A stretch of DNA of 13,992 bases from JAHFJU01 sp964354865 (GTDB lineage Bacteria > Patescibacteriota > Gracilibacteria > UBA1369 > UM-FILTER-53-11). Under the pieces are notes generated by a model, which saw nothing but the letters and a program-made list of their open reading frames with translations, was not told the DNA's origin and did not search any database. The stretch is taken from positions 1 through 13,992 of the forward strand of contig CAYHBN010000039.1 in assembly GCA_964354865.1 (NCBI GenBank). The letters are read 5' to 3'. Made by a program: the position numbers and the translations under genes. Within the stretch, counting starts at the first letter, position 1. Every line of letters begins with the position of its first letter. Shown piece by piece: positions 1-7,757 of the stretch.

Positions 1-1
1 T

Positions 2-1558
2 GATGGGATTTATGAATCCTTACCTAAAAAATACATTACTCTCACGAAAGACCAACTTGCCGAAGAGTTGTATAAGCACGAGGTCGCTTTTGTCGAGCAT
101 ATGCTTACTCGACTGTGTTCGGTTTTAAACAATGCGCAAGAAAAATACGGATTTGATAACGAAGGTATCGCTTTTAATATCAATACTTCTCTTCTGTATG
201 ATGTTGATGAGACCATTGGCGGTAGGCCGAGAGATCACAGCACTTTTCGCATTCGACCTGCAGCGACGCTCCTTTTTGCGTATCTCAGAAAGACATTTAG
301 CGATGTAAAGCTTGGAATTATTTCAACGAGAGAAAACGCAAGTTTGCAAAGACAACTTGATGATGAAAATGCAGTTGGTTCACTCACTCAAATTAAGCCG
401 TATATTAATGGCGAGGTGACTGGAATTTATTCAATTGGCGGTATCACTAATTCGGTAGTGAATGAGTCCGCCTTTGATACGCGTGCGTATCCTGATTTTC
501 AGCCTCCAGATGACGCGATGTATGTAATGAAAAAAATGGGAGTTGATGCTGATGTCGCAACAGATGTAATAAATAATCAACTACCTCTGTTGCTTGCCGA
601 TGCACACGAATATGAGCTACTTGAGTTCCCTAATCTGTGGGTTGATACTAGTGAAAAACTCAGCGACTTTATAGCGGATAACCGTGATGTATTTCCCGGA
701 TACAAGTCATGGGACATGCAGAATCCGGTCCTCAATTTATTGAAATTTGAACTGTGCAAGAGAACGCGGGTGATTGCTGAATATTTTGATTCGCATGGTG
801 ACGAAAATCCGACAGGATTTTTAGATATTCATGCCCGTGAGATTGCGGCAAATCCTGAACTCGGTTTATCGCAGGAACATCAGGATCTTTTTGTCCCTAC
901 GGTTACAGAACTTCTTAGACAGTCATACGATGTGATTGTTGCTATTGATGACAAAGTATTAAAGAGCGAACGGGTTATTTTTCCCGATGGTGTGACGACA
1001 AAAATGGCAAAATTGGAGTTTATGGCTGATCGTGCAGTGTCTCTATATCAGACAAAAGGGCATGTTGATGTGATGCGACAATTTAATTACCGTAGTGGTA
1101 ATCATTCAAGCGACCAACTTAGACGACATGTATTTAATAAAGGTAATTCTTTGTTGATTGAAAGTTCGGAGTTTGCAGAAAACTTTAGAAATGTTTCGAG
1201 TGCAATTTCTTATGAGAATCAACGACACCAGGTTGAGTTTGGCGAGTTGCTTGGAAAAATGCTTGGAGCAAGACATGGGTTCGTTCATGTGTCCTTACTG
1301 CAGCGAATTTCGGCTTGTTTGCGTCAGCTCGATGACGGGATTGCGAGCGTAGTAATAGCTGTTGACGATGCGCAAATCGCCGCAAAATTCGATGAATTAT
1401 TCCAGGGGAAATTTGTCTATGAGGGAAAAATTGTTGATCCCATCGCGCTTTTCAAAATGCCCGAATCCTATCGCGGCAGGATTTTCTTAATGCACGTAGG
1501 TGCTGAGTACTCACAAAAGGCAATTCATGATCGAATTGAAAAAGTTCTAGCGGCGTAG
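2..1558 (+). CDS. Hypothetical protein with FCP1/HAD-like motifs, 5' end cut by the window
   Basis: The reading frame is open from base 2, so the true start lies upstream; a TTG at 68 is in frame but I see no reason to prefer it. About 518 residues are visible. Not recognised as a named family. Near the N-terminal side is a DVDET stretch (codons from base 200), fitting the HAD motif I pattern DxDxT. It is followed by an Arg-Pro pair and a hydrophobic strand ending in Ser-Thr-Arg (codons from 323), fitting motif II; the RP-then-strand layout resembles FCP1/NIF-type phosphatases. Two later strands end in Asp-Asp (bases 947-952 and 1364-1369), either of which could be motif IV. The distance from motif II to these is much longer than in a minimal HAD domain, so a large insert or a coincidental match is possible. 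No signal peptide or membrane segment is visible in the part seen. It ends 13 bp from the convergent ATPase gene. Confidence 0.75.
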   Translation, partial: DGIYESLPKKYITLTKDQLAEELYKHEVAFVEHMLTRLCSVLNNAQEKYGFDNEGIAFNINTSLLYDVDETIGGRPRDHSTFRIRPAATLLFAYLRKTFSDVKLGIISTRENASLQRQLDDENAVGSLTQIKPYINGEVTGIYSIGGITNSVVNESAFDTRAYPDFQPPDDAMYVMKKMGVDADVATDVINNQLPLLLADAHEYELLEFPNLWVDTSEKLSDFIADNRDVFPGYKSWDMQNPVLNLLKFELCKRTRVIAEYFDSHGDENPTGFLDIHAREIAANPELGLSQEHQDLFVPTVTELLRQSYDVIVAIDDKVLKSERVIFPDGVTTKMAKLEFMADRAVSLYQTKGHVDVMRQFNYRSGNHSSDQLRRHVFNKGNSLLIESSEFAENFRNVSSAISYENQRHQVEFGELLGKMLGARHGFVHVSLLQRISACLRQLDDGIASVVIAVDDAQIAAKFDELFQGKFVYEGKIVDPIALFKMPESYRGRIFLMHVGAEYSQKAIHDRIEKVLAA

Positions 1559-1571
1559 TGCTCCGAATTGG

Positions 1572-2786
1572 TTAAAACGCCTCAGAATAAAGAAAATCAA
1601 TAGCATTAACTATCTTAATCCCCTTGTAGTCTTTGCCCACGAGGCGGTCCATAGTGATTACTATTTTTTCATAATTATCGGGAATCGATAGCAGATTTTC
1701 AAATTCTCTTTTTATAGTTTTTTCTTCTTTGAGTTGATATGCGACTTGAATGTATTTTGGAATATTATTTTTCGTCGCGATGAAATCAATTTCGCCTTTT
1801 GGTAGTTTGCCTATATGTACTTCGTAGCCAAGTCTTTTTAGGTGAACAAAAACGAGATTTTCTAATATTTTTGCTATATCGCCGGGCTTAAATGAGGTGA
1901 TTGCATTTCTAATTCCGATGTCGAGAAAATAATGTTTGTTGCCTACTTCGAAGATTTTTTTGCCAAGACTTTTTCTCTTCACTTGCATGGCGAGAAACAC
2001 AGCATTTATGTACTCTAAATAATCCAAAATTTGATTTGGAGAAATATTAATACGTTCGTTTTTTAAGAAATCAGATATTTTTTTTGATGAGACAAGACTG
2101 CCGATGTTGTCCGCTAAAAACATCACCAACTGATTTAGAAAGGCGACGTTTCTAACTCCATATCTTTGTACCAAATCTTTGAGCAGAATACTGTCAAAAA
2201 CGGTTCTCAAATATTGATACGCAACGTCATCGGTGAGGTCGAGGTGTATTAAATACGGAAGTCCGCCGAAGTGAACGTACTTTTCAAAGCTCAAGTCATC
2301 GAGTTTTAATTTATGGAAGCGCAAAAACTCCTCATACGAGAGCGGATAAATGGTAACTTCTATATATCTGCCGCTCAAAAATGTTGCGAGTTCAGACGAC
2401 AATAAGTGGGCATTGCTGCCTGAAATATAAATCTCCCAGCCACCTAGCGCTTGTATTGAGCGTAGCGTTTTTTCAAATCCTTCGATTTCTTGAATCTCAT
2501 CTATAAATAATGCTTTTTTGCCTGTCATGCCACGTTTCGCCTTCGCGATATATGCCAAAAGGTCATCACCCGTGAGCATATTTTTGTGCTCAGCGAGTTC
2601 TTTATTTATGTAGATAATGTTCGTTTTTTTGTATTTGAAATCCGAATGGAGTAAATCCATAATCTCTAGCATTACGTAACTTTTGCCAACACGGCGTTGT
2701 CCAATAAGTACTTTTATCAAATTTTTACCTATAAAAGGACGTATTTTTTCAATGTAAAGCGGGCGTGAAATGTATTTTTTTAACAT
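1572..2786 (-). CDS. AAA family ATPase with DUF4143 C-terminal domain
   Basis: A 404-residue protein of the AAA_14/DUF4143 family, ATPases common in archaea and CPR bacteria whose cellular role is not established. Visible motifs are Walker A GQRRVGKS (residues 29-36), Walker B ALFIDE (92-97) and a sensor-like SGSN (122-125). A winged-helix-like middle follows (around residues 200-260), then a C-terminal region with GEIDFI (331-336) and YIQVAYQ (345-351). That tail sits where PD-(D/E)xK nucleases have D...ExK, but here Glu and Lys are replaced by Gln and Tyr, so nuclease activity is unlikely. Length is normal for the family and the gene looks intact. It lies downstream of pdhB in the same direction but has its own promoter inside a palindromic region. 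No Shine-Dalgarno sequence is evident. Family assignment is firm; function is unknown. Confidence 0.92.
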   Translation of the reverse strand: MLKKYISRPLYIEKIRPFIGKNLIKVLIGQRRVGKSYVMLEIMDLLHSDFKYKKTNIIYINKELAEHKNMLTGDDLLAYIAKAKRGMTGKKALFIDEIQEIEGFEKTLRSIQALGGWEIYISGSNAHLLSSELATFLSGRYIEVTIYPLSYEEFLRFHKLKLDDLSFEKYVHFGGLPYLIHLDLTDDVAYQYLRTVFDSILLKDLVQRYGVRNVAFLNQLVMFLADNIGSLVSSKKISDFLKNERINISPNQILDYLEYINAVFLAMQVKRKSLGKKIFEVGNKHYFLDIGIRNAITSFKPGDIAKILENLVFVHLKRLGYEVHIGKLPKGEIDFIATKNNIPKYIQVAYQLKEEKTIKREFENLLSIPDNYEKIVITMDRLVGKDYKGIKIVNAIDFLYSEAF

Positions 2787-2803
2787 ATTTCTATAATTGA
2801 TGT

Positions 2804-2823
2804 CTTTTAAGTATACTTAAAAG
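2804..2823. repeat. Perfect 20-bp palindrome, candidate operator (copy 1)
   Basis: CTTTTAAGTATACTTAAAAG is identical to its reverse complement over all 20 bases. It lies 17 bp upstream of the ATPase start codon and covers the -10 box. A second, slightly degenerate copy is centred exactly 40 bp away. Position and symmetry suggest a dimeric regulator binding site; a role as an AT-rich hairpin is the alternative. Confidence 0.6.
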
Positions 2824-2838
2824 ATTTGCAAAAATCAA
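2810..2838 (-). promoter_or_regulatory. Promoter of the AAA/DUF4143 ATPase gene
   Basis: On the minus strand TTGATT (2833-2838) is followed after 17 bases by TATACT (2810-2815), close to the sigma-70 consensus. The -10 box is the core of a perfect palindrome (2804-2823), so a protein bound there would block polymerase. The expected transcript start is about 17 bases before the ATG. Confidence 0.6.
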
Positions 2839-2842
2839 TGAA

Positions 2843-2864
2843 AGTTTTAAGTATGATTAAAACT
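2843..2864. repeat. Imperfect palindrome, candidate operator (copy 2)
   Basis: Arms AGTTTTAA and TTAAAACT (8 bp each) flank a 6-base centre. Aligned with the palindrome at 2804-2823, 16 of 20 positions agree, including the TTTTAAGTAT half. It lies just upstream of the ATPase -35 box. On the minus strand it could also fold as a weak hairpin after pdhB, followed by TTTC, so a terminator role cannot be excluded. Confidence 0.5.
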
Positions 2865-2900
2865 CATTGGGCGTCGTAAATATGTGTTTTGTCGCTTGAA

Positions 2901-3878
2901 TTAGCCCCGCCCAAGCGTTTTCTTAATCCCCGCAATCAATCGTATTTCATTCGGAATATATAAGTCCTCGCCTTTTAAGAGTGGCACTACCGTGTCGAAT
3001 CCAGTTACTCGTTCCACCGGAGCCTGCAAACTGAAGAGCGCTTTTTCCATAATGAGAGCTGAGATTTCGGCGGCGAATCCACATGTTCGTGGCGCCTCTT
3101 GCAAAATTACACAGCGGCCCGTTTTATTTACCGATGCCAAAATTGTTTCAGTGTCGAGTGGTGACAATGTGCGCAGGTCAATCACCTCGAGCGAAATTCC
3201 CTCTTGTGACAAAATATTTTGTGCTTTCAAAATAGTCGGAATCATTGAGCCCCAGCCAATAACGGTCACGTCGGTGCCATCAATCATCACGCGAGCTTTG
3301 CCTATTTCAATTGTATATTCCTCTTCGGGAACTTCTTCTTTAATGGCGCGGTACAACTTTTTCGGCTCCATGAAAATAACCGGATCAGGATCGCGAATTG
3401 CGCTTATGAGAAGCCCTTTTGCATCGTATGGAGTTGAGGGACAAACCACTTTCAAACCAGGAGTGTGAATGTAATACACCTCGGGGCTTTCGGAGTGGTG
3501 CTCAAGTGCTCGTACTCCCGCCGAATATGGAAAACGAATTACCATTGGGCATGTCAACTTGCCGCGCGTGCGATTGCGCATACGTGCAACGTGACTCACG
3601 ATTTGATCAAATGCGGGATACACAAAGCCATCAAACTGCATTTCGCAGATAGGTTTCATTCCGGCCATTGCAAGTCCAATTGCGGTTCCAATAATGCCAG
3701 ATTCAGCGAGCGGCGTGTCTACAACTCGTTCTTCACCATACAGTTTTTGAAGTCCATCGCTAATTCGAAATACGCCTCCGCCCACGCCAACATCTTCGCC
3801 CATTAACATAACCGTTGGGTCGTGTGCCATTTCTTGTTTGAGTGCCAATGCGAGTGCGTCGGCGATGGTGAGAATCAT
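2901..3878 (-). CDS. pdhB: Pyruvate dehydrogenase E1 component, beta subunit
   Basis: A 325-residue transketolase-like E1 beta subunit. With the alpha subunit it forms the thiamine-diphosphate enzyme that decarboxylates pyruvate and passes the acetyl group to lipoyl-E2. The family signature is clear: GEDVG (27-31), then DTPLAESG with the conserved Glu, then a glycine-rich helix and the FDQI segment. The C-terminal half holds the typical transketolase C domain (VTVIGWGSM, then EVIDLRTLSPLD). Length is usual for the family. The start is an ATG eight bases after an extended -10 box, implying an almost leaderless mRNA. Unlike most bacteria it is not directly adjacent to pdhA: two opposite-strand genes lie between. 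A related 2-oxoacid E1 (branched-chain or acetoin) is possible from sequence alone, but lipA-pdhA nearby supports a lipoate-dependent dehydrogenase. Confidence 0.93.
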   Translation of the reverse strand: MILTIADALALALKQEMAHDPTVMLMGEDVGVGGGVFRISDGLQKLYGEERVVDTPLAESGIIGTAIGLAMAGMKPICEMQFDGFVYPAFDQIVSHVARMRNRTRGKLTCPMVIRFPYSAGVRALEHHSESPEVYYIHTPGLKVVCPSTPYDAKGLLISAIRDPDPVIFMEPKKLYRAIKEEVPEEEYTIEIGKARVMIDGTDVTVIGWGSMIPTILKAQNILSQEGISLEVIDLRTLSPLDTETILASVNKTGRCVILQEAPRTCGFAAEISALIMEKALFSLQAPVERVTGFDTVVPLLKGEDLYIPNEIRLIAGIKKTLGRG

Positions 3879-3886
3879 GTGCGCAG

Positions 3887-3895
3887 ATTATATCA
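3887..3895 (-). promoter_or_regulatory. Extended -10 promoter of pdhB
   Basis: On the minus strand the bases read TGATATAAT, a perfect TATAAT with the TGn extension. Only eight bases separate it from the pdhB ATG, so the transcript should begin within one to three bases of the start codon. No clear -35 box is seen, which extended -10 promoters can do without. Confidence 0.65.
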
Positions 3896-3968
3896 GATCA
3901 TCGTTTCTCTGTATTTTTGTTGTAGGTACATAGCCCGCCCTCCCCTTGCGGTATGTGTATTTTGGAGT

Positions 3969-3997
3969 TTGAAATATCTTGGGTTATGTTATATAGT
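3969..3997 (+). promoter_or_regulatory. Promoter of the first orphan gene
   Basis: TTGAAA (3969-3974), a 17-base spacer and TATAGT (3992-3997) give a good sigma-70-type match. The box ends 31 bases before the ATG at 4029. This supports the ATG at 4029 as the start rather than an upstream in-frame codon. Confidence 0.55.
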
Positions 3998-4028
3998 TGG
4001 CAACCAGAATCATTTTAACTATTACACT

Positions 4029-4733
4029 ATGTCTTTAGAAACTAAGTATTCAGATAGATTAGATGCAGCTCAATTAATTAGAACGATCAGAGGAACGCTT
4101 GAGCAGTTACAGACAGATGCGCTCGCTGGTCTGAAATTTAACGCTCAGGTTTCTAATAATGTAAGAATGGTTTTAGAGATGCCGAGTGAAACACTAGAAT
4201 CAGCAGAGCCTCGTGAGGTAAATAAGGGCGAAAGAGCGGCTCTCGATTCGAGTAGACAATTATATGAACAGAAATTACGTTGCAATGTTATGCAAAATGC
4301 AGATGTTGACGAGCTCATGCGCAGAGTTGATGAATCAACTGAATCTACGAGTAACGATATCGGTCCACTTGTCGTTGTGAATGGAATACTTCTTTATAGA
4401 GTCCCTCATTCTCTTGACGCTCAAAGAGGTTTATTCCCTCAAAGAAGTGAGGACGATGGAAAGATACATGCATCATTACTAGCGCTCAATGCGGGATTTG
4501 TTTTAAAACCCACAAGATGTTTCCCTGCTGGACTTTCCGGTCAACTTCCTGGTGTGGACTTTACTATCTGCGCGACAGATACTTTCAGCGCAATAGATTT
4601 GGGTAAGCACGTATATGGTTTTCGCTTACATAAAAAAGAACTTGAATACGCACTCGCTCGTACTGATAAAGGGGTAACTCGGAATTTTTCACCTGACTCA
4701 ATCGCCGGCTACGAAGCTTTGTACGGGAAGTAA
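4029..4733 (+). CDS. Orphan hypothetical protein between pdhB and pdhA (first of two)
   Basis: A 234-residue protein I do not recognise. The frame stays open upstream to 3822, but that would cross the promoters of this gene and pdhB, so the ATG at 4029 behind a consensus promoter is preferred. No Shine-Dalgarno is evident. The N-terminal half is charged and probably helical; a hydrophobic strand GPLVVVNGILLYRV lies near the middle, and the rest is mixed. There is no signal peptide or membrane segment, so it is likely cytoplasmic. Three cysteines are present. By my count 11 of 17 Arg codons are AGA, whereas lipA uses no AGA or AGG in 13. It runs opposite to the PDH genes and is followed in the same direction by a second orphan. 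Codon use and position suggest later insertion (inference). Confidence 0.75.
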   Translation: MSLETKYSDRLDAAQLIRTIRGTLEQLQTDALAGLKFNAQVSNNVRMVLEMPSETLESAEPREVNKGERAALDSSRQLYEQKLRCNVMQNADVDELMRRVDESTESTSNDIGPLVVVNGILLYRVPHSLDAQRGLFPQRSEDDGKIHASLLALNAGFVLKPTRCFPAGLSGQLPGVDFTICATDTFSAIDLGKHVYGFRLHKKELEYALARTDKGVTRNFSPDSIAGYEALYGK

Positions 4734-4793
4734 TGTAATGATAGTCGCTCATTTCTTTTTAATTCTGCTATAAGTAATAGTTACTGGCTGGTA

Positions 4794-4822
4794 TTTACAG
4801 AATTGCGGGAATGGTTTATAGT
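4794..4822 (+). promoter_or_regulatory. Promoter of the second orphan gene
   Basis: TTTACA (4794-4799), a 17-base spacer and TATAGT (4817-4822). Spacer length and -10 box are the same as in the promoter of the first orphan gene, and the distance to the ATG (28 bases) is similar (31 there). The two genes therefore look like separately promoted units of one cassette. Confidence 0.55.
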
Positions 4823-4850
4823 TCGATTGTAATTATTAACAGTATTAAAA

Positions 4851-5603
4851 ATGGATATTAAAAATAATTTTTTACCGGTTGAGGGTTCTTGTCAACTAGC
4901 TGGAATAGTTAAGGATTGTGATGAGCTTATTGAAGCCTTAGTAAGAACTGCTGCTCTTGGTGTTGCAAATGTTAGCGATGAATTTAGGAATATTTTTGGC
5001 ATTGGTGAATCCACGGCCACGATAGAAGGAGCTAATCATTACGTCCCTAATATTGTTGATGAAAAGTCCTCAATCCTTGATGCCCTTCCTGAAAGAGTGA
5101 AGAGTATTGTTTACAATTATTATAGCGCACTTATTTCACTTCATAGAGAACAAGAGGCGCGGGTAAACTCACTAATGGAATCCATTATGAGTGGCGATAG
5201 CGTGGGACTGACTCCTGGTTTACTACATGCTGTTAATCCTCTAAGAGTTACATTGGATCGTGAAAATACAGATTGTTCTGCTAGCTGGGGTAGAAGTAAT
5301 CGAAGTAGTGATCAAGGTAACGGTTTTATTATAAGACGAGGTGACTCGTTAGGTATAAAAAAAATTGGTGATAGCGTACAGTTGAGTGATGGTTCGTGTC
5401 GTGCAGGGTTTACCGTTGCTGTTGGTATTACTACTGCACATATGAATGATGATGTCGCTAATAAGCGTGGATCTGCTGACTGTATTCTTCAACAGCGCCC
5501 AGATATTTTTCTGTTTCCTGCTGAAATGAGAGAAGTCCTTGGACAGGATGGATTTTGTAGTATTAAGCATGTCTATAATCATGCTGCAAAGAAATGTTAC
5601 TAA
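4851..5603 (+). CDS. Orphan hypothetical protein between pdhB and pdhA (second of two)
   Basis: A 250-residue protein I do not recognise. It starts at an ATG 28 bases after a consensus -10 box, with no Shine-Dalgarno in the AT-rich leader. The N-terminal half looks helical; the C-terminal half is richer in Gly, Ser and beta-type stretches (FTVAVGITTAHM). Seven cysteines are spread along it, unusual for a small cytoplasmic protein, and it ends with KKCY. No signal peptide or membrane segment is visible. Eight of its 15 Arg codons are AGA or AGG, again unlike lipA. I see no clear similarity to the first orphan, so it is not an obvious duplicate. It converges on pdhA with 72 bp between stops. 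It could be part of a two-gene accessory unit; the function is unknown. Confidence 0.72.
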   Translation: MDIKNNFLPVEGSCQLAGIVKDCDELIEALVRTAALGVANVSDEFRNIFGIGESTATIEGANHYVPNIVDEKSSILDALPERVKSIVYNYYSALISLHREQEARVNSLMESIMSGDSVGLTPGLLHAVNPLRVTLDRENTDCSASWGRSNRSSDQGNGFIIRRGDSLGIKKIGDSVQLSDGSCRAGFTVAVGITTAHMNDDVANKRGSADCILQQRPDIFLFPAEMREVLGQDGFCSIKHVYNHAAKKCY

Positions 5604-5675
5604 TTCGGTACTCGCGATATGCTAATAATAGCGGTTACTATTCACCAGTAATTCAGTTCCTGTGAGTAGTTGATG

Positions 5676-6749
5676 TTACAAATTAACAAACTTCTTCAAG
5701 TACTCTTTCTGCTCCAACAGGGCCGGCGTTGGCGTTTCGTACATATAATCAAAAATTTCATCGACGGTTTGTACGGGAAAGTTTTCTGCAACCTCGACTG
5801 CCGCGCGCACTTTATCTTCGGCGTCTTTTTTAATCTGCGCCTCCCACTCTTCGCTCCATAAATTATTTTTCTGTAGGTACAATTTTAAGCGCATAACTGG
5901 ATCTTTTTTGCGCCAATCGGCAACTTCTTCTTTAGAGCGGTATCGGCCCGAGTCGTCAGAGGTGGTGTGATTTCCGTATCGATAGTTAATGGCTTCAATA
6001 AGGGTCGGTTCGTTGTTATTTCGTGCACGATCAGCGGCCATTTTTGTGACGGTTGCCATGGCAAAAATGTCCATGCCGTCTACCACGATGCCAGCTATTC
6101 CCGCCGCAATCGCCTTTTGCGCGAGCGTTTTTGCAACGGTCTGCTTCGAGCGTGGTGTTGAAATTGCATAGTCGTTATTTTGACACATAAAGATTGAGCC
6201 CGCCTTGAAAACTCCTGCAAAATTCATCGCCTCGTAAAAATCTCCTTCACTTGTCGCTCCATCACCAAAGTATGAAACGGTGATAATCGGTTTTTTCTGT
6301 AATCTCATTGCCCACGCGTAGCCAACCGCATGCAACATGTGGCTGCCGACAGGAATAGACACGGGTGCAACACATGCGTCGGTGTGGCTTCCCCACTCGT
6401 TTCCAAGCCAGTATAAGAGGATTTTTTCGAGTGGCATGCCGTGTACATAACAGATAGGTAACTCTCGGAATGCGGGGAAAATCCAGTCTGTTTTTTCAAT
6501 TTCAAAACCACTGCCAATTTGAATCGCCTCGTGCCCCTCGACTGAGGGGTAGGTTCCGCAGCGGCCTTGGCGTTGCATGTTGGTAAATTTTACATCGGCA
6601 ACACGCACAAAAATCATAGCGGCGTAGGCCTCTTTAATGCGCTCAGGGCTCCAGTTCGGCATCAAGTCGGGGCGCACAATCTCGCCAGCCTCATTCATAA
6701 CCTGAATCATGGGGTCGGTAAGCGGATTGAAGGTGTCGATTAAACTCAT
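5676..6749 (-). CDS. pdhA: Pyruvate dehydrogenase E1 component, alpha subunit
   Basis: A 357-residue E1 alpha subunit, partner of PdhB in oxidative decarboxylation of pyruvate. The thiamine-diphosphate motif is complete: GDG at 162-164 and, after the usual spacing, NN at 191-192. Other family landmarks are FREL (94-97), the VGSH segment (134-137) and an HTTSDDSGRYR loop near residue 260 that matches the conserved active-site loop of bacterial E1 alpha proteins. The frame extends 39 codons further upstream, but that would overlap lipA; the ATG at 6747-6749, giving MSLIDTF, lies 13 bases after the lipA stop and fits an operon. No Shine-Dalgarno is evident. It is probably cotranscribed with lipA. 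Branched-chain E1 alpha is the main alternative. Confidence 0.93.
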   Translation of the reverse strand: MSLIDTFNPLTDPMIQVMNEAGEIVRPDLMPNWSPERIKEAYAAMIFVRVADVKFTNMQRQGRCGTYPSVEGHEAIQIGSGFEIEKTDWIFPAFRELPICYVHGMPLEKILLYWLGNEWGSHTDACVAPVSIPVGSHMLHAVGYAWAMRLQKKPIITVSYFGDGATSEGDFYEAMNFAGVFKAGSIFMCQNNDYAISTPRSKQTVAKTLAQKAIAAGIAGIVVDGMDIFAMATVTKMAADRARNNNEPTLIEAINYRYGNHTTSDDSGRYRSKEEVADWRKKDPVMRLKLYLQKNNLWSEEWEAQIKKDAEDKVRAAVEVAENFPVQTVDEIFDYMYETPTPALLEQKEYLKKFVNL

Positions 6750-6762
6750 GGGTAAGGCTAGA

Positions 6763-7734
6763 TTATCGGGTTTGAGGGGATTCGGCAACTCCCTTCTCGA
6801 GCACATTCTTAATAAACAGCTCCCCCGCTTTGTATGAAGATCGCACGAAGGGGCCGGCGGCAACATATTTGAATCCCATTTTTTTACCCTCTTCTTCGTA
6901 CCGAGTGTACTGCTCGAGCGGTACGTACTCGCTCACGGGAAGGTTCCATTTCGACGGGCGTAAATATTGGCCGAGGGTGAGAAAATCAACACCAACGGCA
7001 CGTAGATCGCGCATTGTTTGTAGCACTTCTTCGGGCTTTTCGCCGAGCCCCACAATGATCGATGATTTTGTGTACATCGTTGGTTGTACCTCTTTCACAT
7101 ACTTCAAGACACTCATTGATTGTTCATAATTTGCGCGATGATCGCGCACTGATTTTTGTAGTCGCGCAACGGTTTCAATGTTATGCGCAAAAACATGCGG
7201 TGCGGCATCGATCACTTTTTGCACATCTGCTTTGTTTCCCTGAAAATCCGAGGTGAGTACCTCTACTTTTACCTCTGGATACGTCTTTCGTAAATGGCTA
7301 ATGCATGCGGCAAAGTGCCCCGAGCCACCATCGGGAACATCGTCGCGATCGACACAGGTAATCACCGCGTAATCGACGCCCATTTTTCCAATTGCGTCGG
7401 CCAAGTTTTGTGGTTCATTTGGGTCTAGTGCATCTGGTTTTCCATGTTTCACATTACAAAACTTACATGCACGGGTGCACGTGTCGCCCATAAGCATAAA
7501 GGTCGCCGTTCCCCCACTCCAACACTCCGCCACATTCGGGCAGTGCGCCGATTGGCAGACGGTAGCCAAATTCAGCTCTTTCGCCATCGCATGAATCTTT
7601 GAAAATTTTTCATTCGGCAACCCTACTTTCATTTTAAGCCAGTCAGGTTTTTTCAAGCTGCCCGGCACTAAGTGAATCATAGTGTCGGCGTTGGCTTTTG
7701 CTCCGCGGTTGAGAATACAGGTTGAGCATCCCAT
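6763..7734 (-). CDS. lipA: Lipoyl synthase (radical SAM)
   Basis: A 323-residue lipoyl synthase, which inserts two sulfurs into octanoyl groups on E2 or H-protein domains using two 4Fe-4S clusters. The auxiliary cluster motif CQSAHCPNVAEC gives C60, C65 and C71; the radical SAM motif CTRACKFC gives C86, C90 and C93; and RSSY at 298-301 holds the serine ligand of the auxiliary cluster. Length is typical. A GTG at 7741-7743 is in frame but touches the -10 box, so it should lie upstream of the transcript start; the ATG at 7734, nine bases after the -10, is preferred and implies a leaderless mRNA. The N-terminus then begins MGCSTC, an extra CxxC of unknown meaning. It heads an operon with pdhA and shares its promoter core with the divergent DoxX gene. 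Confidence 0.95.
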   Translation of the reverse strand: MGCSTCILNRGAKANADTMIHLVPGSLKKPDWLKMKVGLPNEKFSKIHAMAKELNLATVCQSAHCPNVAECWSGGTATFMLMGDTCTRACKFCNVKHGKPDALDPNEPQNLADAIGKMGVDYAVITCVDRDDVPDGGSGHFAACISHLRKTYPEVKVEVLTSDFQGNKADVQKVIDAAPHVFAHNIETVARLQKSVRDHRANYEQSMSVLKYVKEVQPTMYTKSSIIVGLGEKPEEVLQTMRDLRAVGVDFLTLGQYLRPSKWNLPVSEYVPLEQYTRYEEEGKKMGFKYVAAGPFVRSSYKAGELFIKNVLEKGVAESPQTR

Positions 7735-7743
7735 AGGAGTCAC

Positions 7744-7751
7744 AGTATACT
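7744..7751. promoter_or_regulatory. Shared bidirectional -10 element of lipA and the DoxX-like gene
   Basis: The palindrome AGTATACT contains TATACT on both strands (7746-7751 on +, 7744-7749 on -). It sits nine bases before the lipA ATG and six before the DoxX-like ATG, the distances expected when transcription starts at or next to the start codon. On + a TTGAGC at 7722-7727 gives an 18-base spacer; no clear -35 is seen on -. Confidence 0.6.
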
Positions 7752-7757
7752 ATGCCC

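Noticed and set aside
2843..2864. Intrinsic terminator for pdhB
   Set aside because: The stem is almost entirely A/T and followed by only TTTC; its match to the neighbouring palindrome makes an operator more likely, so it was listed as a repeat instead.
2992..3468. 158-codon open frame on the + strand inside pdhB
   Set aside because: It lies wholly antisense to a well-supported gene and encodes nothing recognisable.
3822..4028. In-frame upstream extension of the first orphan gene by 69 codons
   Set aside because: It would cover both the pdhB promoter and its own -35/-10 boxes, and the encoded stretch is Cys-rich and unlike the rest; ATG 4029 fits the promoter.
5604..5675. Possible terminator between the second orphan gene and pdhA
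   Set aside because: Only a 5-bp AATAG/CTATT stem with no U-tract was found; too weak to call.
6750..6866. 39-codon N-terminal extension of pdhA
   Set aside because: It overlaps the lipA coding region and the residues do not resemble E1 alpha; MSLIDTF at 6749 fits the operon spacing.
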